Assembly (NCBI GenBank): GCA_027533395.1
Contig: JAPZUF010000009.1
Coordinates: 186,001 to 250,000, forward strand
Direction: 5' to 3'
Length of the DNA: 64,000 bases
Source: Cyclobacteriaceae bacterium
Lineage (GTDB): Bacteria > Bacteroidota > Bacteroidia > Cytophagales > Cyclobacteriaceae
Below the pieces are notes generated by a model. It saw nothing but the letters and a program-made list of their open reading frames with translations, searched no databases and had not been told where the DNA came from. The number at the start of each line of letters is the position of its first letter. Position 1 is the stretch's first letter. Both the position numbers and the translations under genes were made by a program. Positions 26,222-35,099 of the stretch are shown piece after piece.

Positions 26222-29200
26222 ATGAGAAGAATTCTACAATTTACTCTCCTAACTTTTATTACCCTTTGCTCGTTGCCTGGTTTTGGGCAGTTTACTACAG
26301 GTAATCTGGTAGTATTACAAGCCGAGGCTTCAGCTAACAATACAACTTGCAGTATTGTTGAAATTAATAAAAACGCTTCAGGCCAGTCTGCCCTTACTAC
26401 AACCATTATAAATGGTACAGGTGTAAACGCATTTAGGATTTCCGGAAGCGCAACCTCAACAGGATATCTTTCGCATAGTAATGATAGAAGCTTGGTGGTT
26501 TTTAATGGTGCGAATTCAGAAACTACTTCATCCAATGTAAATACACTAAACCCAAGAGGTGTAGCTACACTAAATGCCGATCAAATTTTCACTATTCAAA
26601 CTACTTATACTGGTATTTCAGGTAACCAAACAAGAAGTGCCACAAGCCTTAATAACACAGATTGGTTTATTGCAGACCAAGGAGGTATTTATACCAATAA
26701 TGCAACTGCAGCAAGTCCAACAGGAAACTTCAGAAGCATAAAGCCTTTTGGCGGAATTGTTTATGTAGCACAAGCAAGCAGTACTGTAACCACAATACAA
26801 GTAAGCACAGTTTCTGCTGCCACAGGAGGAACAATAACTGGCTTGCCGGGACTTATAAACAATGCCAGCATACAAGATTTTTATTTGATTGCATCGGGCA
26901 ATAATGGAGATACTTTTGATGTGTTATATGTGCTTTCTGCTACCAGCAATACAGCAGGTAATATTTCTAAATATGCTTTGGTTAATGGCACTTGGACTGC
27001 CAACGGTTCGTACGTAACCAATTTTGGTGGTTTTAGTTTAGCCGCAGAAAGAACAGGTAATGAAGCAAACTTATATGTTACAACAGGACAAGGCGCATTA
27101 ACCGCCAATAGTGTTATTAAACTCACTGATGCTTCAGGCTTTAATGCAGACATCAATATTACAACAGCCAATAATGTTTCGCTTTACACGGCACCTTCAG
27201 GTAAAATTGTTAAGGGCATTAATTTCACACCGGTAAAGCAAACTCAGCCTGGCGATTTGGCTTTTGTTGGTTTAAATGCCGAAAACAATGATGATTATTC
27301 TCTTGTTGCACTTCACACCATACCCGAAAACAGTACGTTTTATTTTAGAGATGACGAGTGGAACGGATCTGCGCTTGGAGCAGGTGGTGCCTTTATAGAT
27401 GCTGCCGAAAGCTCTTTCCAATGGAACACCGGTAGTACAGCAATTGAAGCAGGAACAGTAATTTCATTCAATAACATTGGTAATTCTACATTAGCAACAG
27501 TATCTGTAGGATTAATAACGTATATTAATACAGCCAATACAGGTGTAGGTGGCAACGATGAGGCTATCTTCGTTTACAGAGGAACTGATGTTAATACACC
27601 TACAAGTTTTATCACAGCTTTCGGAAAAGGAGTAAATGCATTTGGTACTGCAGGACTTAACGGAACCGGACTTACCGAAGGTGCAACCGCAGTTTACTTT
27701 TCTGCTGGTATCGATATTGCTGCATATAATGGCCAACGCACTGGTTTAATGGTAAACGATTTTCAAACAGCTATAAACAACTCAATAAATTGGATTACAG
27801 AAGATGGAAGTGGAGACCAATATAACAATAGCATACAACCCGACACTCCCTTTAGCACAACGGCTTTTACATTTAGTGCCGGAGATGTTACTCCTCCCTC
27901 TGTTATATCAGTAGCAATTACAAGTCTTACAACAATAGATGTAACCTACAGCGAATCGGTAACAAATGCATCTGCAACTGCATTGGCCAACTACACCTTA
28001 ACACAAGGTGCAACTGTAACTAACATTACATACAACAATACTACACGCAAGGCAACCCTTACAGTAAGTACATTAAGCTATGGACTAAGCTATACTTTAA
28101 CAATTAATGGAATTGAAGATGGCTCAGGCAACAGTATTACAACGGCCTTTGTTAGCCCTGTTTTAATCTTTAACAATGCAACACCTTCTTTAGTAATAAC
28201 GGAAATAATGTATAATGCTCTAAACATACCACAAGCCGATGCCTTAGAGTTTATAGAAATACACAACACCAGTAACGATGTTATACAAGCTGGTGGCTTG
28301 CGAATAAAAGATGCAAACAACTTTGATTTTTCTTTACCAGAAACAACTATACCAGCCAACGGATTTTTATTATTGGCAACAGATAAGGCAGGTGCCGAAG
28401 CATTCTACATAGGTAAAACATTTTTAGATTTACCTGTTACCGGCAATGTGCTTAGCAACGGAGGTGAACTTATTCAATTGCTGAACAGCCTTGGTACAAT
28501 TATCGATGAAGTTAATTATGATGATGTAGCACCTTGGCCTACCGATGCAGACGAGAAAGGTTTCTCACTGGAATTATACCGAGCAGATTTGGATAATAAT
28601 GTTGGCAGTAACTGGGGCTTGCCTTCGCAAAGTGTAGGAACATTATCGGGTACAACAATTTTTGCCACACCAGGGAATTTTTCAGCCGCTCTTCCGCCCA
28701 TATCATTTTTAACAGAGACTACCACAACAACAGAAAACGCAGCGGGTGCAATTAATATTAACTTAAGAATCGCATTTAGCGATCCGGCCAATTCTTCAAC
28801 AGTAGAAGTTATGGTTACAAGTGGTACTGCAATACTAAATCAAGATTATACTTTTACTAGTCCGGTTGCAACCTTTCCTGCAAACAATAGTGCCAACCAA
28901 AGTATATCGATTAACATCCTGGATAACACCAACGCAACTCAAGATAAATATCTAGTACTTGAAATAAAAAATCCTGGCAATGCATCTTTGGGCGCTATTA
29001 AAAGACACGTCATATTTATAAAAGATAACGATAGAACAGCCATTAACCCAAGCAACGCGCTCAACTTAAATTTCACCAGTAATTTTAAAGTTCCAGAAAC
29101 AGGAAGTTCTGCAGAAATATCTGCCTACGACCCTGATAGCAAAAGACTGTTCGTAGTAAATTCACTTTTAAATAAATTGGAAATTCTAAACTTCGCTAAC

Positions 29201-31333
29201 CCCGAAGTCATTACTCGAATTACATCGGTTAGCATGGCTCCTTATGGTGCAGGTATAAATAGTGTAGCAGTAAAAAATGGTATTGTTGCCGTTGCATTAG
29301 AAAACACCAATGAAACCAACGGAAAGGTTGCATTTTTTACAACCGAAGGCGTGCATCAAGTATCTATTGATGCAGGAAATCTACCAGACATGGTAACATT
29401 TTCGCCCGATGGAAAGTATGTGCTTACGGCAAACGAAGGCCAACCCATTTTTTATACGCCAACGTTAAACGATCCGGAAGGAAGCATAACCATCATAGAT
29501 ATATCGGGTGGAATATCCAATTTAACACAAGCCAATGCCACTCAGGTAAACTTCAATGCTTTCGATTCTCAGATGGCTTCATTAAAAACTGCAGGAGTTC
29601 GAATATTCGGTCCGGGTTCATCCGTGTCGCAAGATCTTGAACCAGAATTTATAACAGTTTCAGCAGACTCTAAAAAAGCTTGGGTAACCTTGCAAGAGAA
29701 TAATGCAGTTGCTTTTATCGACCTAACTACTAAAACCATTACAGATATTAAGCCATTAGGATTAAAGGATTATTCAATGCCTGAAAATACATTTGATGCT
29801 TCAGATGTTTCTGGCGAGCCTTTCTTCGGAACATGGAAAATTAAAGGTATGTATATGCCTGATGCAATTGCCTCATTTGAAGTTGCCGGAATTCCATACT
29901 TAATTACAGCTAACGAAGGCGATGCAAGAGAATATACAGGAATTACAGACGAAGTATCGTTTGCTTCTTTAAACTTAGATGCAACCGCATTTCCTGATGC
30001 GGCAGTTCTAAAGAACAATTCTTTATTAGGTAGACTATTGGTAACAAATAAAAATGGCGATACCGATGGCGATGGCGATTATGACGAAGTATACGCCTAC
30101 GGTGCACGTTCTTTTACAATCTGGAATGGAGTAACAGGTGCAAAAGTTTTTGATAGTGGTAACCAAATTGAAAGAATAACAGCCGAAGATCCTGTATGGG
30201 GAGCTTTCTTTAATGCAAACAATAGCACTGGTGCACCAGTAAGGAAGAACAGAAGCGATAACAAAGGACCAGAACCCGAAGGAGTTGTTGTTGCAACTAT
30301 AAATGGAAAACAATATGCATTTATAGGCCTCGAAAGAATTGGTGGTGTACTTACTTACGATGTAACCAACCCATCTGCACCTATTTTTGTAGGATACGAC
30401 AATAACCGTTCGCTGGTACCGGCACCAACTGATGATCTTGGAACGGAAGGAATAATTTACATCTCTCCGAAAGAAAGCCCCAATGGTAATGCACTTGTTA
30501 TACTTGCCAATGAAATAAGTGGAACCATAAGTGTTTACACAATTGAAGGTGTTCAGTTTATAGATAAACCAACAGCAATTGCTGCTACGGCAATTAGTAC
30601 AAGCAGTTTTACAGCTAATTGGAATGCAGTAACCGATGCAACTTCCTATCAGCTAGACGTATCAACAGATAACTTTTTAACTTTTGTAGAAGGGTTTAAT
30701 AATAAAACAATAAATGGTACAACTGCAGTTATAAATAACCTAGTATCAGCAACAGCCTATCAGTATAGAGTAAGAGCATTAAAAAATATAAACATCTCGG
30801 AAAATTCGAATACTATTATTGCAACAACCAATGCCGTGCCCGCACCTGTTGCAACAGCACCAACGGGTATAACAGGTATAAGTTTTACCGCCAACTGGAA
30901 TGCGGTAACCGATGCAACTGGTTATAGAATTGATGTGAGTGAAAACGGTTTTAATACTTACGTACAAGGATTCGAGAATAAATCAGTAACCGGTACTTCT
31001 GCAAACATTACTGGTTTGGCCGATGGTAAAGCGTATTCCTATAGAATAAGGGCAGAAATTGGTACGAATGTTTCCGTAAACTCTAACACGATTGAAGTTG
31101 TAATTACAAGCGTTACCCCAGAAAAACAAATCGGCTACAAGGTTTTTCCTAACCCAGCACATAATGAAATAAACTTTTCTAAACCAATAGATTTTGTTTT
31201 ACTTACTAATACAGGAGTTGTTGTGAAACAAGGAAAAAATACTTCAACTGTTTTTGTTGGCGATTTAGAAGAAGGAATCTATCTATTAAAAGATGTTAAG
31301 GGTAACGTTTCTAAAATTAGCATCAAAAGATAA
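26222..31333 (+). CDS. large T9SS-exported multidomain surface protein (lamin-tail, Calx-beta, choice-of-anchor I, FN3 x2, type A sorting domain)
   Basis: 1703 residues. Signal peptide at 1-22 (ends GFGQ). Residues about 25-340 are a repetitive beta-rich region without a family I recognise. A second beta domain is at about 345-560 and a bacterial Ig-like domain at about 568-650. A lamin-tail domain (655-798) shows LVITEIMYN and EFIEIHN. Calx-beta-like (824-938) is followed by a choice-of-anchor I beta-propeller region (about 947-1443) with DGDGDYDE calcium-type ligands. Two FN3 domains (1449-1628) share TANWNAVTDAT. The T9SS type A C-terminal domain (1637-1703) has VFPNPAHNEINF and ends in ISIKR. 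Export is therefore across the outer membrane. ATG at 26222 is chosen over an upstream TTG. Ligand or enzymatic activity is unknown. Confidence 0.88.
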   Translation: MRRILQFTLLTFITLCSLPGFGQFTTGNLVVLQAEASANNTTCSIVEINKNASGQSALTTTIINGTGVNAFRISGSATSTGYLSHSNDRSLVVFNGANSETTSSNVNTLNPRGVATLNADQIFTIQTTYTGISGNQTRSATSLNNTDWFIADQGGIYTNNATAASPTGNFRSIKPFGGIVYVAQASSTVTTIQVSTVSAATGGTITGLPGLINNASIQDFYLIASGNNGDTFDVLYVLSATSNTAGNISKYALVNGTWTANGSYVTNFGGFSLAAERTGNEANLYVTTGQGALTANSVIKLTDASGFNADINITTANNVSLYTAPSGKIVKGINFTPVKQTQPGDLAFVGLNAENNDDYSLVALHTIPENSTFYFRDDEWNGSALGAGGAFIDAAESSFQWNTGSTAIEAGTVISFNNIGNSTLATVSVGLITYINTANTGVGGNDEAIFVYRGTDVNTPTSFITAFGKGVNAFGTAGLNGTGLTEGATAVYFSAGIDIAAYNGQRTGLMVNDFQTAINNSINWITEDGSGDQYNNSIQPDTPFSTTAFTFSAGDVTPPSVISVAITSLTTIDVTYSESVTNASATALANYTLTQGATVTNITYNNTTRKATLTVSTLSYGLSYTLTINGIEDGSGNSITTAFVSPVLIFNNATPSLVITEIMYNALNIPQADALEFIEIHNTSNDVIQAGGLRIKDANNFDFSLPETTIPANGFLLLATDKAGAEAFYIGKTFLDLPVTGNVLSNGGELIQLLNSLGTIIDEVNYDDVAPWPTDADEKGFSLELYRADLDNNVGSNWGLPSQSVGTLSGTTIFATPGNFSAALPPISFLTETTTTTENAAGAININLRIAFSDPANSSTVEVMVTSGTAILNQDYTFTSPVATFPANNSANQSISINILDNTNATQDKYLVLEIKNPGNASLGAIKRHVIFIKDNDRTAINPSNALNLNFTSNFKVPETGSSAEISAYDPDSKRLFVVNSLLNKLEILNFANPEVITRITSVSMAPYGAGINSVAVKNGIVAVALENTNETNGKVAFFTTEGVHQVSIDAGNLPDMVTFSPDGKYVLTANEGQPIFYTPTLNDPEGSITIIDISGGISNLTQANATQVNFNAFDSQMASLKTAGVRIFGPGSSVSQDLEPEFITVSADSKKAWVTLQENNAVAFIDLTTKTITDIKPLGLKDYSMPENTFDASDVSGEPFFGTWKIKGMYMPDAIASFEVAGIPYLITANEGDAREYTGITDEVSFASLNLDATAFPDAAVLKNNSLLGRLLVTNKNGDTDGDGDYDEVYAYGARSFTIWNGVTGAKVFDSGNQIERITAEDPVWGAFFNANNSTGAPVRKNRSDNKGPEPEGVVVATINGKQYAFIGLERIGGVLTYDVTNPSAPIFVGYDNNRSLVPAPTDDLGTEGIIYISPKESPNGNALVILANEISGTISVYTIEGVQFIDKPTAIAATAISTSSFTANWNAVTDATSYQLDVSTDNFLTFVEGFNNKTINGTTAVINNLVSATAYQYRVRALKNINISENSNTIIATTNAVPAPVATAPTGITGISFTANWNAVTDATGYRIDVSENGFNTYVQGFENKSVTGTSANITGLADGKAYSYRIRAEIGTNVSVNSNTIEVVITSVTPEKQIGYKVFPNPAHNEINFSKPIDFVLLTNTGVVVKQGKNTSTVFVGDLEEGIYLLKDVKGNVSKISIKR

Positions 31334-31400
31334 TTTTAATGTTGTAGAAATAAGTGTGAAAAAAATGAATTAGGAATTAACTAAAACGATAGATTAAAAA

Positions 31401-31901
31401 ATGATTAAACATATTTTTAGAATGAAATTATCTGCAAAAAAAATAATCTTAAGCGCATGTGCTGGCTTGCTTTTAATGGCTTGTGGAAAAGATGATAGCC
31501 CCAAACCCCTAAACGAAGTAAAATTAGGCGAACTAAGCAAAACTTGGAATCTTACCGAAGCCAAATTAGATGGAACAACACGGAACGACTTTCAAAATGT
31601 GAAACTCACTATTTCCGGTTCGTTCAACTCTGCTAATCCGCTAGGCCCTTATAACTTCGATTTTGTTGGTACTTTTCCTAACCCTAGCCCTTGGCCAACC
31701 GATGGCGAATGGACTTTTTCTGATGAAAATGCCACAAGCATCATTCGTAGTGGAGATTCGCAAGTAGTTACTTACGCTGTTTCTGGCAATCAATTGACTT
31801 TAACCATTTCTGGTTACAGTGGTCCTGGTTTTACTGGTGGTTCGTTTTCAAGAACTAAAGCAGTTACAGGAACGTGGATTTTTACTTTTACAGCGCAATA
31901 A
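31401..31901 (+). CDS. small lipoprotein, paralogue of 25159-25641
   Basis: 166 residues with lipobox LMAC (C28). ATG at 31422 would give a shorter, more usual signal peptide. The N-terminal half differs moderately from the copy at 25159, whereas from about FPNPSPWPTDG to the C-terminus the two are nearly identical, differing at one residue in FSDENATSIIRSGDSQVV. Function unknown. It follows the large T9SS gene by 67 bases and could be co-transcribed with it. A terminator follows at 31924. Confidence 0.8.
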   Translation: MIKHIFRMKLSAKKIILSACAGLLLMACGKDDSPKPLNEVKLGELSKTWNLTEAKLDGTTRNDFQNVKLTISGSFNSANPLGPYNFDFVGTFPNPSPWPTDGEWTFSDENATSIIRSGDSQVVTYAVSGNQLTLTISGYSGPGFTGGSFSRTKAVTGTWIFTFTAQ

Positions 31902-31923
31902 TCTTTAATTGAATAAGATATTA

Positions 31924-31945
31924 AAAGCCACATCACTGTGGCTTT
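31924..31945 (+). terminator. intrinsic terminator after second lipoprotein gene
   Basis: Arms AAAGCCACA (31924-31932) and TGTGGCTTT (31937-31945), loop TCAC, followed by a long T-run. Its core GCCAC/GTGGC resembles the terminator after the paralogue at 25668. Confidence 0.8.
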
Positions 31946-32054
31946 TTTTTATTATGTTTCTATCAGCTCTGTATTGATAAAATCATTTGTTGTTTATCTT
32001 TTATTGTTTACATCTAGCAAAAAGTTCTTATTTGATCTTTGAGTTCATAAAAAT

Positions 32055-32133
32055 GCGTTAGCGATAGTAGCCACGACTTTGTCGTGGCGGATAGCGCGGC
32101 CCAGCCTAGCCTTTCTGGCTAGGCTGGGAACGC
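32055..32133. repeat. three-way-junction inverted-repeat element
   Basis: Three nested or adjacent perfect inverted repeats. The outer arms are GCGTT (32055-32059) and AACGC (32129-32133). One hairpin is CCACGAC-TTT-GTCGTGG (32071-32087). The other has twelve-base arms CCCAGCCTAGCC (32100-32111) and GGCTAGGCTGGG (32117-32128). The segments TAGCGATAG and GGATAGCGCGG lie in the linkers. There is no T-run after it, so it is not a typical terminator. It is much more GC-rich than the flanks. It could be a REP-type repeat or a structured RNA. Confidence 0.55.
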
Positions 32134-32286
32134 CCAATAATCTCATATTATCATTTATAAATTCACAGATTTTAAATATACTATAACTATGAATTGTCTG
32201 AAAAGAAGTTTACGCTAGGCTATATAATTCAATGAAAATTTAGAGTTGATTGATTCTAACTTATAGAATTTTGATATCGATAAATT

Positions 32287-34650
32287 CTATTTTAACACAA
32301 CAATGGTTACTCCATCTCCACCTCTTTCAATATGCTCATCACCATAAGAGGCAATGGCTTTATAAGTTTTCAACTTATCGCGAACTAGTTTTCTCAAGAT
32401 GCCTTCGCCTTTGCCATGCAAAATTTTTAGCTGACCTGCTGCTAGCAAAATGGCATCATCTAAAAATACTTCAAGTAATTGAATGGCTTCTTCTCCCCGT
32501 TTGCCGCGTAAATCTAATACCGGACTAAACCTGGTTTGTTTTTCTAATACATTAATACCACTTTGTTTTAATCTAGTAGCTATTTCCTTTTGTTGTGGTT
32601 GTGCACTTTCTTCTAATTTTTGCAAAGGCACAACTGTTTTTAATTCGCCAAATTGCACAATTGCATTTTTACCTTGTATTTCTAAAATAGTGCCGCTGCT
32701 GTGTTGCCCGATTAATCGCACACGGTCTCCTTCTCTTAAAACTATTTTCTTTTCTGGCGAAGGAAGATTGTCTTTGCTTACTTGTCTGGTTAAATCTTGT
32801 AATGACTTTCTTACTTTAAGCGTTTCTTTTTTCTCGGCTTTATTTTCTTTGATGTGTCTGATGGTTTTCTCTATTTCTTTATTCGTGGTCTGAAGCAATT
32901 GCAAGGCTTCCTCCTTCGCTTTTTGAATGATGATTTTCTTTTTGCTGTTTAATTCATCACTCAACGATTGGTACTTGATTTGCAATTCTTGCAGCTGCTT
33001 TTCTTTTTGTTGTAGATCGCGCGATTTACTTTCTTGTAATTGTTTTTCTGCCTCTAATTCTCGCGCTAATTTTTCATAACCTGCTAAATCGCTACCGACT
33101 ACGGCTTCGGCTTTTTTTAACAAAGTTTCGGGTAAGCCAATATTCTTAGCAATTTCTAATGCAAATGAACTGCCCGGTTTTCCTATTTCGAGTTGATATA
33201 ATGGTTTAAGAATTTTTTCATCGAAGCGCATGGCTCCATTTCTTATACCTGAAGCGTTGGCTGCAAATAATTTTAAATTGTAATAATGGGTAGTAGCTAC
33301 TCCCCAAACTTTTCTTTTAACCAACTCTTGCAGTATTACCTCGGCAATGGCACCTCCAAAATTAGGATCTGTACCACTGCCTAATTCGTCCATTAAAACT
33401 AAACTGTGTTGGTTGGCTCGTTGCAAAAACAATTTCATATTTTGCAAATGGCTGCTATAGGTACTTAAATCATTTTCTATAGATTGTTGATCACCAATGT
33501 CTAATAAAATGTTATTGAAAACTCCGGCAGTAGAATAATCAGCCAAAGGAATCAATAATCCATTTTGTAACATGTATTGAAGTAAACCAACTGTTTTTAA
33601 ACAAACTGACTTACCGCCTGCATTGGGACCAGAGACAAGCAACATGGCCGCGTCTTCTTCTAATTTTATGTTGAGTGGAATTACCTCTTTTTTCCCTTTA
33701 AAAGTATAAATCAATACAGGATGTTTGGCTTGTTGCCAATGTAAAGCAGGTTGATTGATAAAAATCGGTTTAACTGCTCTCAGCTCGAGAGCCATTTTGG
33801 CTTTTGCTCGAATGAAATCCAAACGTGCTAAAAAACTAAAAGCAATGTTTAATTCAGGTAGAGCTAGTCGAATAGTGTTAGTTAGTTCTTTTAAAATACG
33901 AATGACTTCTCTTCTTTCAGCATGCTCTAATTCTCGAATAGCATTATTGGCATCCAACATTTCTGCTGGTTCCATAAACACCGTTTGACCCGTTGCCGAT
34001 TCATCTAACACAAAACCTTTTAGTCTTCTTTTATGCTCTGCCAAAACCGGTATCACCACTCTTCCATCGCGAATGGTTGGCAGGGCTCCATCAGGAACCC
34101 ATTTTTCACTCACAGCCATTCTAAAAATTTGCTCGGCCATTCTGCGCACTGTATGTTGCTCATCGCGCAATTTTTTTCTTACTCTGCCAAGTTCAGAGGA
34201 AGCATTGTCTTTTACATGACTGGCATCATCAATTTTTTCGTTGATAGATTTTCTGATGACATCTTGTTGTTGTACATCGCTGCTTAAGGCAAAGAGATGC
34301 GGAAACAGTTCGCTATTCTTTTTTAAAAATATAATGCTGCTTTGTAGCGTATCTAAGGCTAAAGAAAATTGACGCAGTTCGTGCGCTTCCAAAAAATTAC
34401 CTTCTATAGCTGCGCGGTAAAACCAATCTTGCGGGTCGTAAAAATGGTTAGAAGGAAAATCCAGACTTCTTTCAAATAAATCTTTGAACTCTTTTACCAG
34501 ATTTAACTCTTTGTCAACTTCCTCAAAGGAAGATGAAAATTGCATGGCTTCGGCTAACCGCTGCGAAGCGCCAGAAGAACAAAATTGTATGAGTCTGTTA
34601 CGAACAAAATCAAATCCTATTTTACTTTCAAAATTATCCGGATAAACCAT
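32287..34650 (-). CDS. mutS2: MutS2 family protein (endonuclease / ribosome-rescue ATPase)
   Basis: 787 residues. The N-terminal helical lever and clamp region (about 1-310) precedes the MutS-type ATPase with Walker A SGPNAGGKSVCLKTVG, then LLDIGDQQSIENDLSTYSSH and LVLMDELGSGTDPNFGGA. A coiled coil (about 515-625) and a KOW-like segment (REGDRVRLIGQHSSGTI) precede the C-terminal Smr domain with LDLRGKRGEEA and LHGKGEGIL. MutS2 is linked to suppression of recombination and, more recently, to splitting of collided ribosomes; it lacks the mismatch-recognition domain of MutS1. The DUF4296 lipoprotein lies three bases upstream. Confidence 0.94.
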   Translation of the reverse strand: MVYPDNFESKIGFDFVRNRLIQFCSSGASQRLAEAMQFSSSFEEVDKELNLVKEFKDLFERSLDFPSNHFYDPQDWFYRAAIEGNFLEAHELRQFSLALDTLQSSIIFLKKNSELFPHLFALSSDVQQQDVIRKSINEKIDDASHVKDNASSELGRVRKKLRDEQHTVRRMAEQIFRMAVSEKWVPDGALPTIRDGRVVIPVLAEHKRRLKGFVLDESATGQTVFMEPAEMLDANNAIRELEHAERREVIRILKELTNTIRLALPELNIAFSFLARLDFIRAKAKMALELRAVKPIFINQPALHWQQAKHPVLIYTFKGKKEVIPLNIKLEEDAAMLLVSGPNAGGKSVCLKTVGLLQYMLQNGLLIPLADYSTAGVFNNILLDIGDQQSIENDLSTYSSHLQNMKLFLQRANQHSLVLMDELGSGTDPNFGGAIAEVILQELVKRKVWGVATTHYYNLKLFAANASGIRNGAMRFDEKILKPLYQLEIGKPGSSFALEIAKNIGLPETLLKKAEAVVGSDLAGYEKLARELEAEKQLQESKSRDLQQKEKQLQELQIKYQSLSDELNSKKKIIIQKAKEEALQLLQTTNKEIEKTIRHIKENKAEKKETLKVRKSLQDLTRQVSKDNLPSPEKKIVLREGDRVRLIGQHSSGTILEIQGKNAIVQFGELKTVVPLQKLEESAQPQQKEIATRLKQSGINVLEKQTRFSPVLDLRGKRGEEAIQLLEVFLDDAILLAAGQLKILHGKGEGILRKLVRDKLKTYKAIASYGDEHIERGGDGVTIVVLK

Positions 34651-34653
34651 GCG

Positions 34654-35037
34654 CTATTTAACCTGAGAATTGAGTTTCTGTTCTTTCAAATTAAGAGAAT
34701 CAACCACCCGACTGAAAATAATTTCTAATTGCTCGGGCTTGTTCCCATAATAATCGAGTGAAGCATTAAATACAGTATCTGTCATTCCTAATTTTTTAAA
34801 GATGATAGGATTTGCTTTTTCAAATATTTTTCTAGCCGAATCTCTGGGTAAGTTCAGGTTGATGATTTTACTTTCTGCAAGGTAAACTTCTATCATAGCT
34901 CGCACGATTTCGTCTTCAGTTAAAAGCTTCTCCGGTTTGTTTTCCTGCGAACAAGAGGCGAATGCTGCGAATAAGAGGATTAACAACCACTTACAAAATA
35001 TTTGTAACCGCGGAGGCATTTTTTCATTGAAATACAT
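34654..35037 (-). CDS. DUF4296 family lipoprotein
   Basis: 127 residues. The signal segment ends in the lipobox FASC (C29). The mature part has LLTEDEIVRAMIEVYLAESKI, which is the hallmark of the DUF4296 family, and FNASLDYYGNKPEQLEIIFSRVVDSL. It is an outer-membrane or periplasmic lipoprotein confined largely to Bacteroidota; function unknown. The start is uncertain: ATG at 35037 lies inside a ten-base tandem duplication, and ATG at 35019 (MPPRLQIF) is an alternative. It is co-directional with mutS2. Confidence 0.8.
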   Translation of the reverse strand: MYFNEKMPPRLQIFCKWLLILLFAAFASCSQENKPEKLLTEDEIVRAMIEVYLAESKIINLNLPRDSARKIFEKANPIIFKKLGMTDTVFNASLDYYGNKPEQLEIIFSRVVDSLNLKEQKLNSQVK

Positions 35038-35054
35038 TGAAATACTTATTTTTG
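35027..35054 (+). promoter_or_regulatory. candidate promoter of the Bat-like operon
   Basis: TTG at 35027-35029, a 17-base spacer, and TATTTTTG at 35047-35054, which matches TAnnTTTG. It lies about 45 bases before the DUF58 start at 35100 and overlaps the 5' end of the divergent DUF4296 gene. Confidence 0.4.
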
Positions 35055-35099
35055 GGGTTAGCTATAACCATTAATGAGCAAATATACGGCCTAAATGAG

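Larger units (their letters stand above)
31902..32286. other. 385-base intergenic region
   Basis: Contains the terminator at 31924 and the multi-hairpin element at 32055-32133. The remaining 150 bases up to the mutS2 stop are AT-rich, with no open frame or motif that I can support. Confidence 0.6.

Noticed and set aside
30600-31105. internal DNA repeat considered as a mobile or tandem repeat
   Set aside because: It is explained by two homologous FN3 domains in one protein; the copies have diverged and keep the reading frame.
32483-32893. 136-codon plus-strand open frame
   Set aside because: It lies entirely opposite mutS2 (Smr and coiled-coil region), has no promoter or recognisable domain, and reads as the complement of conserved coding sequence.
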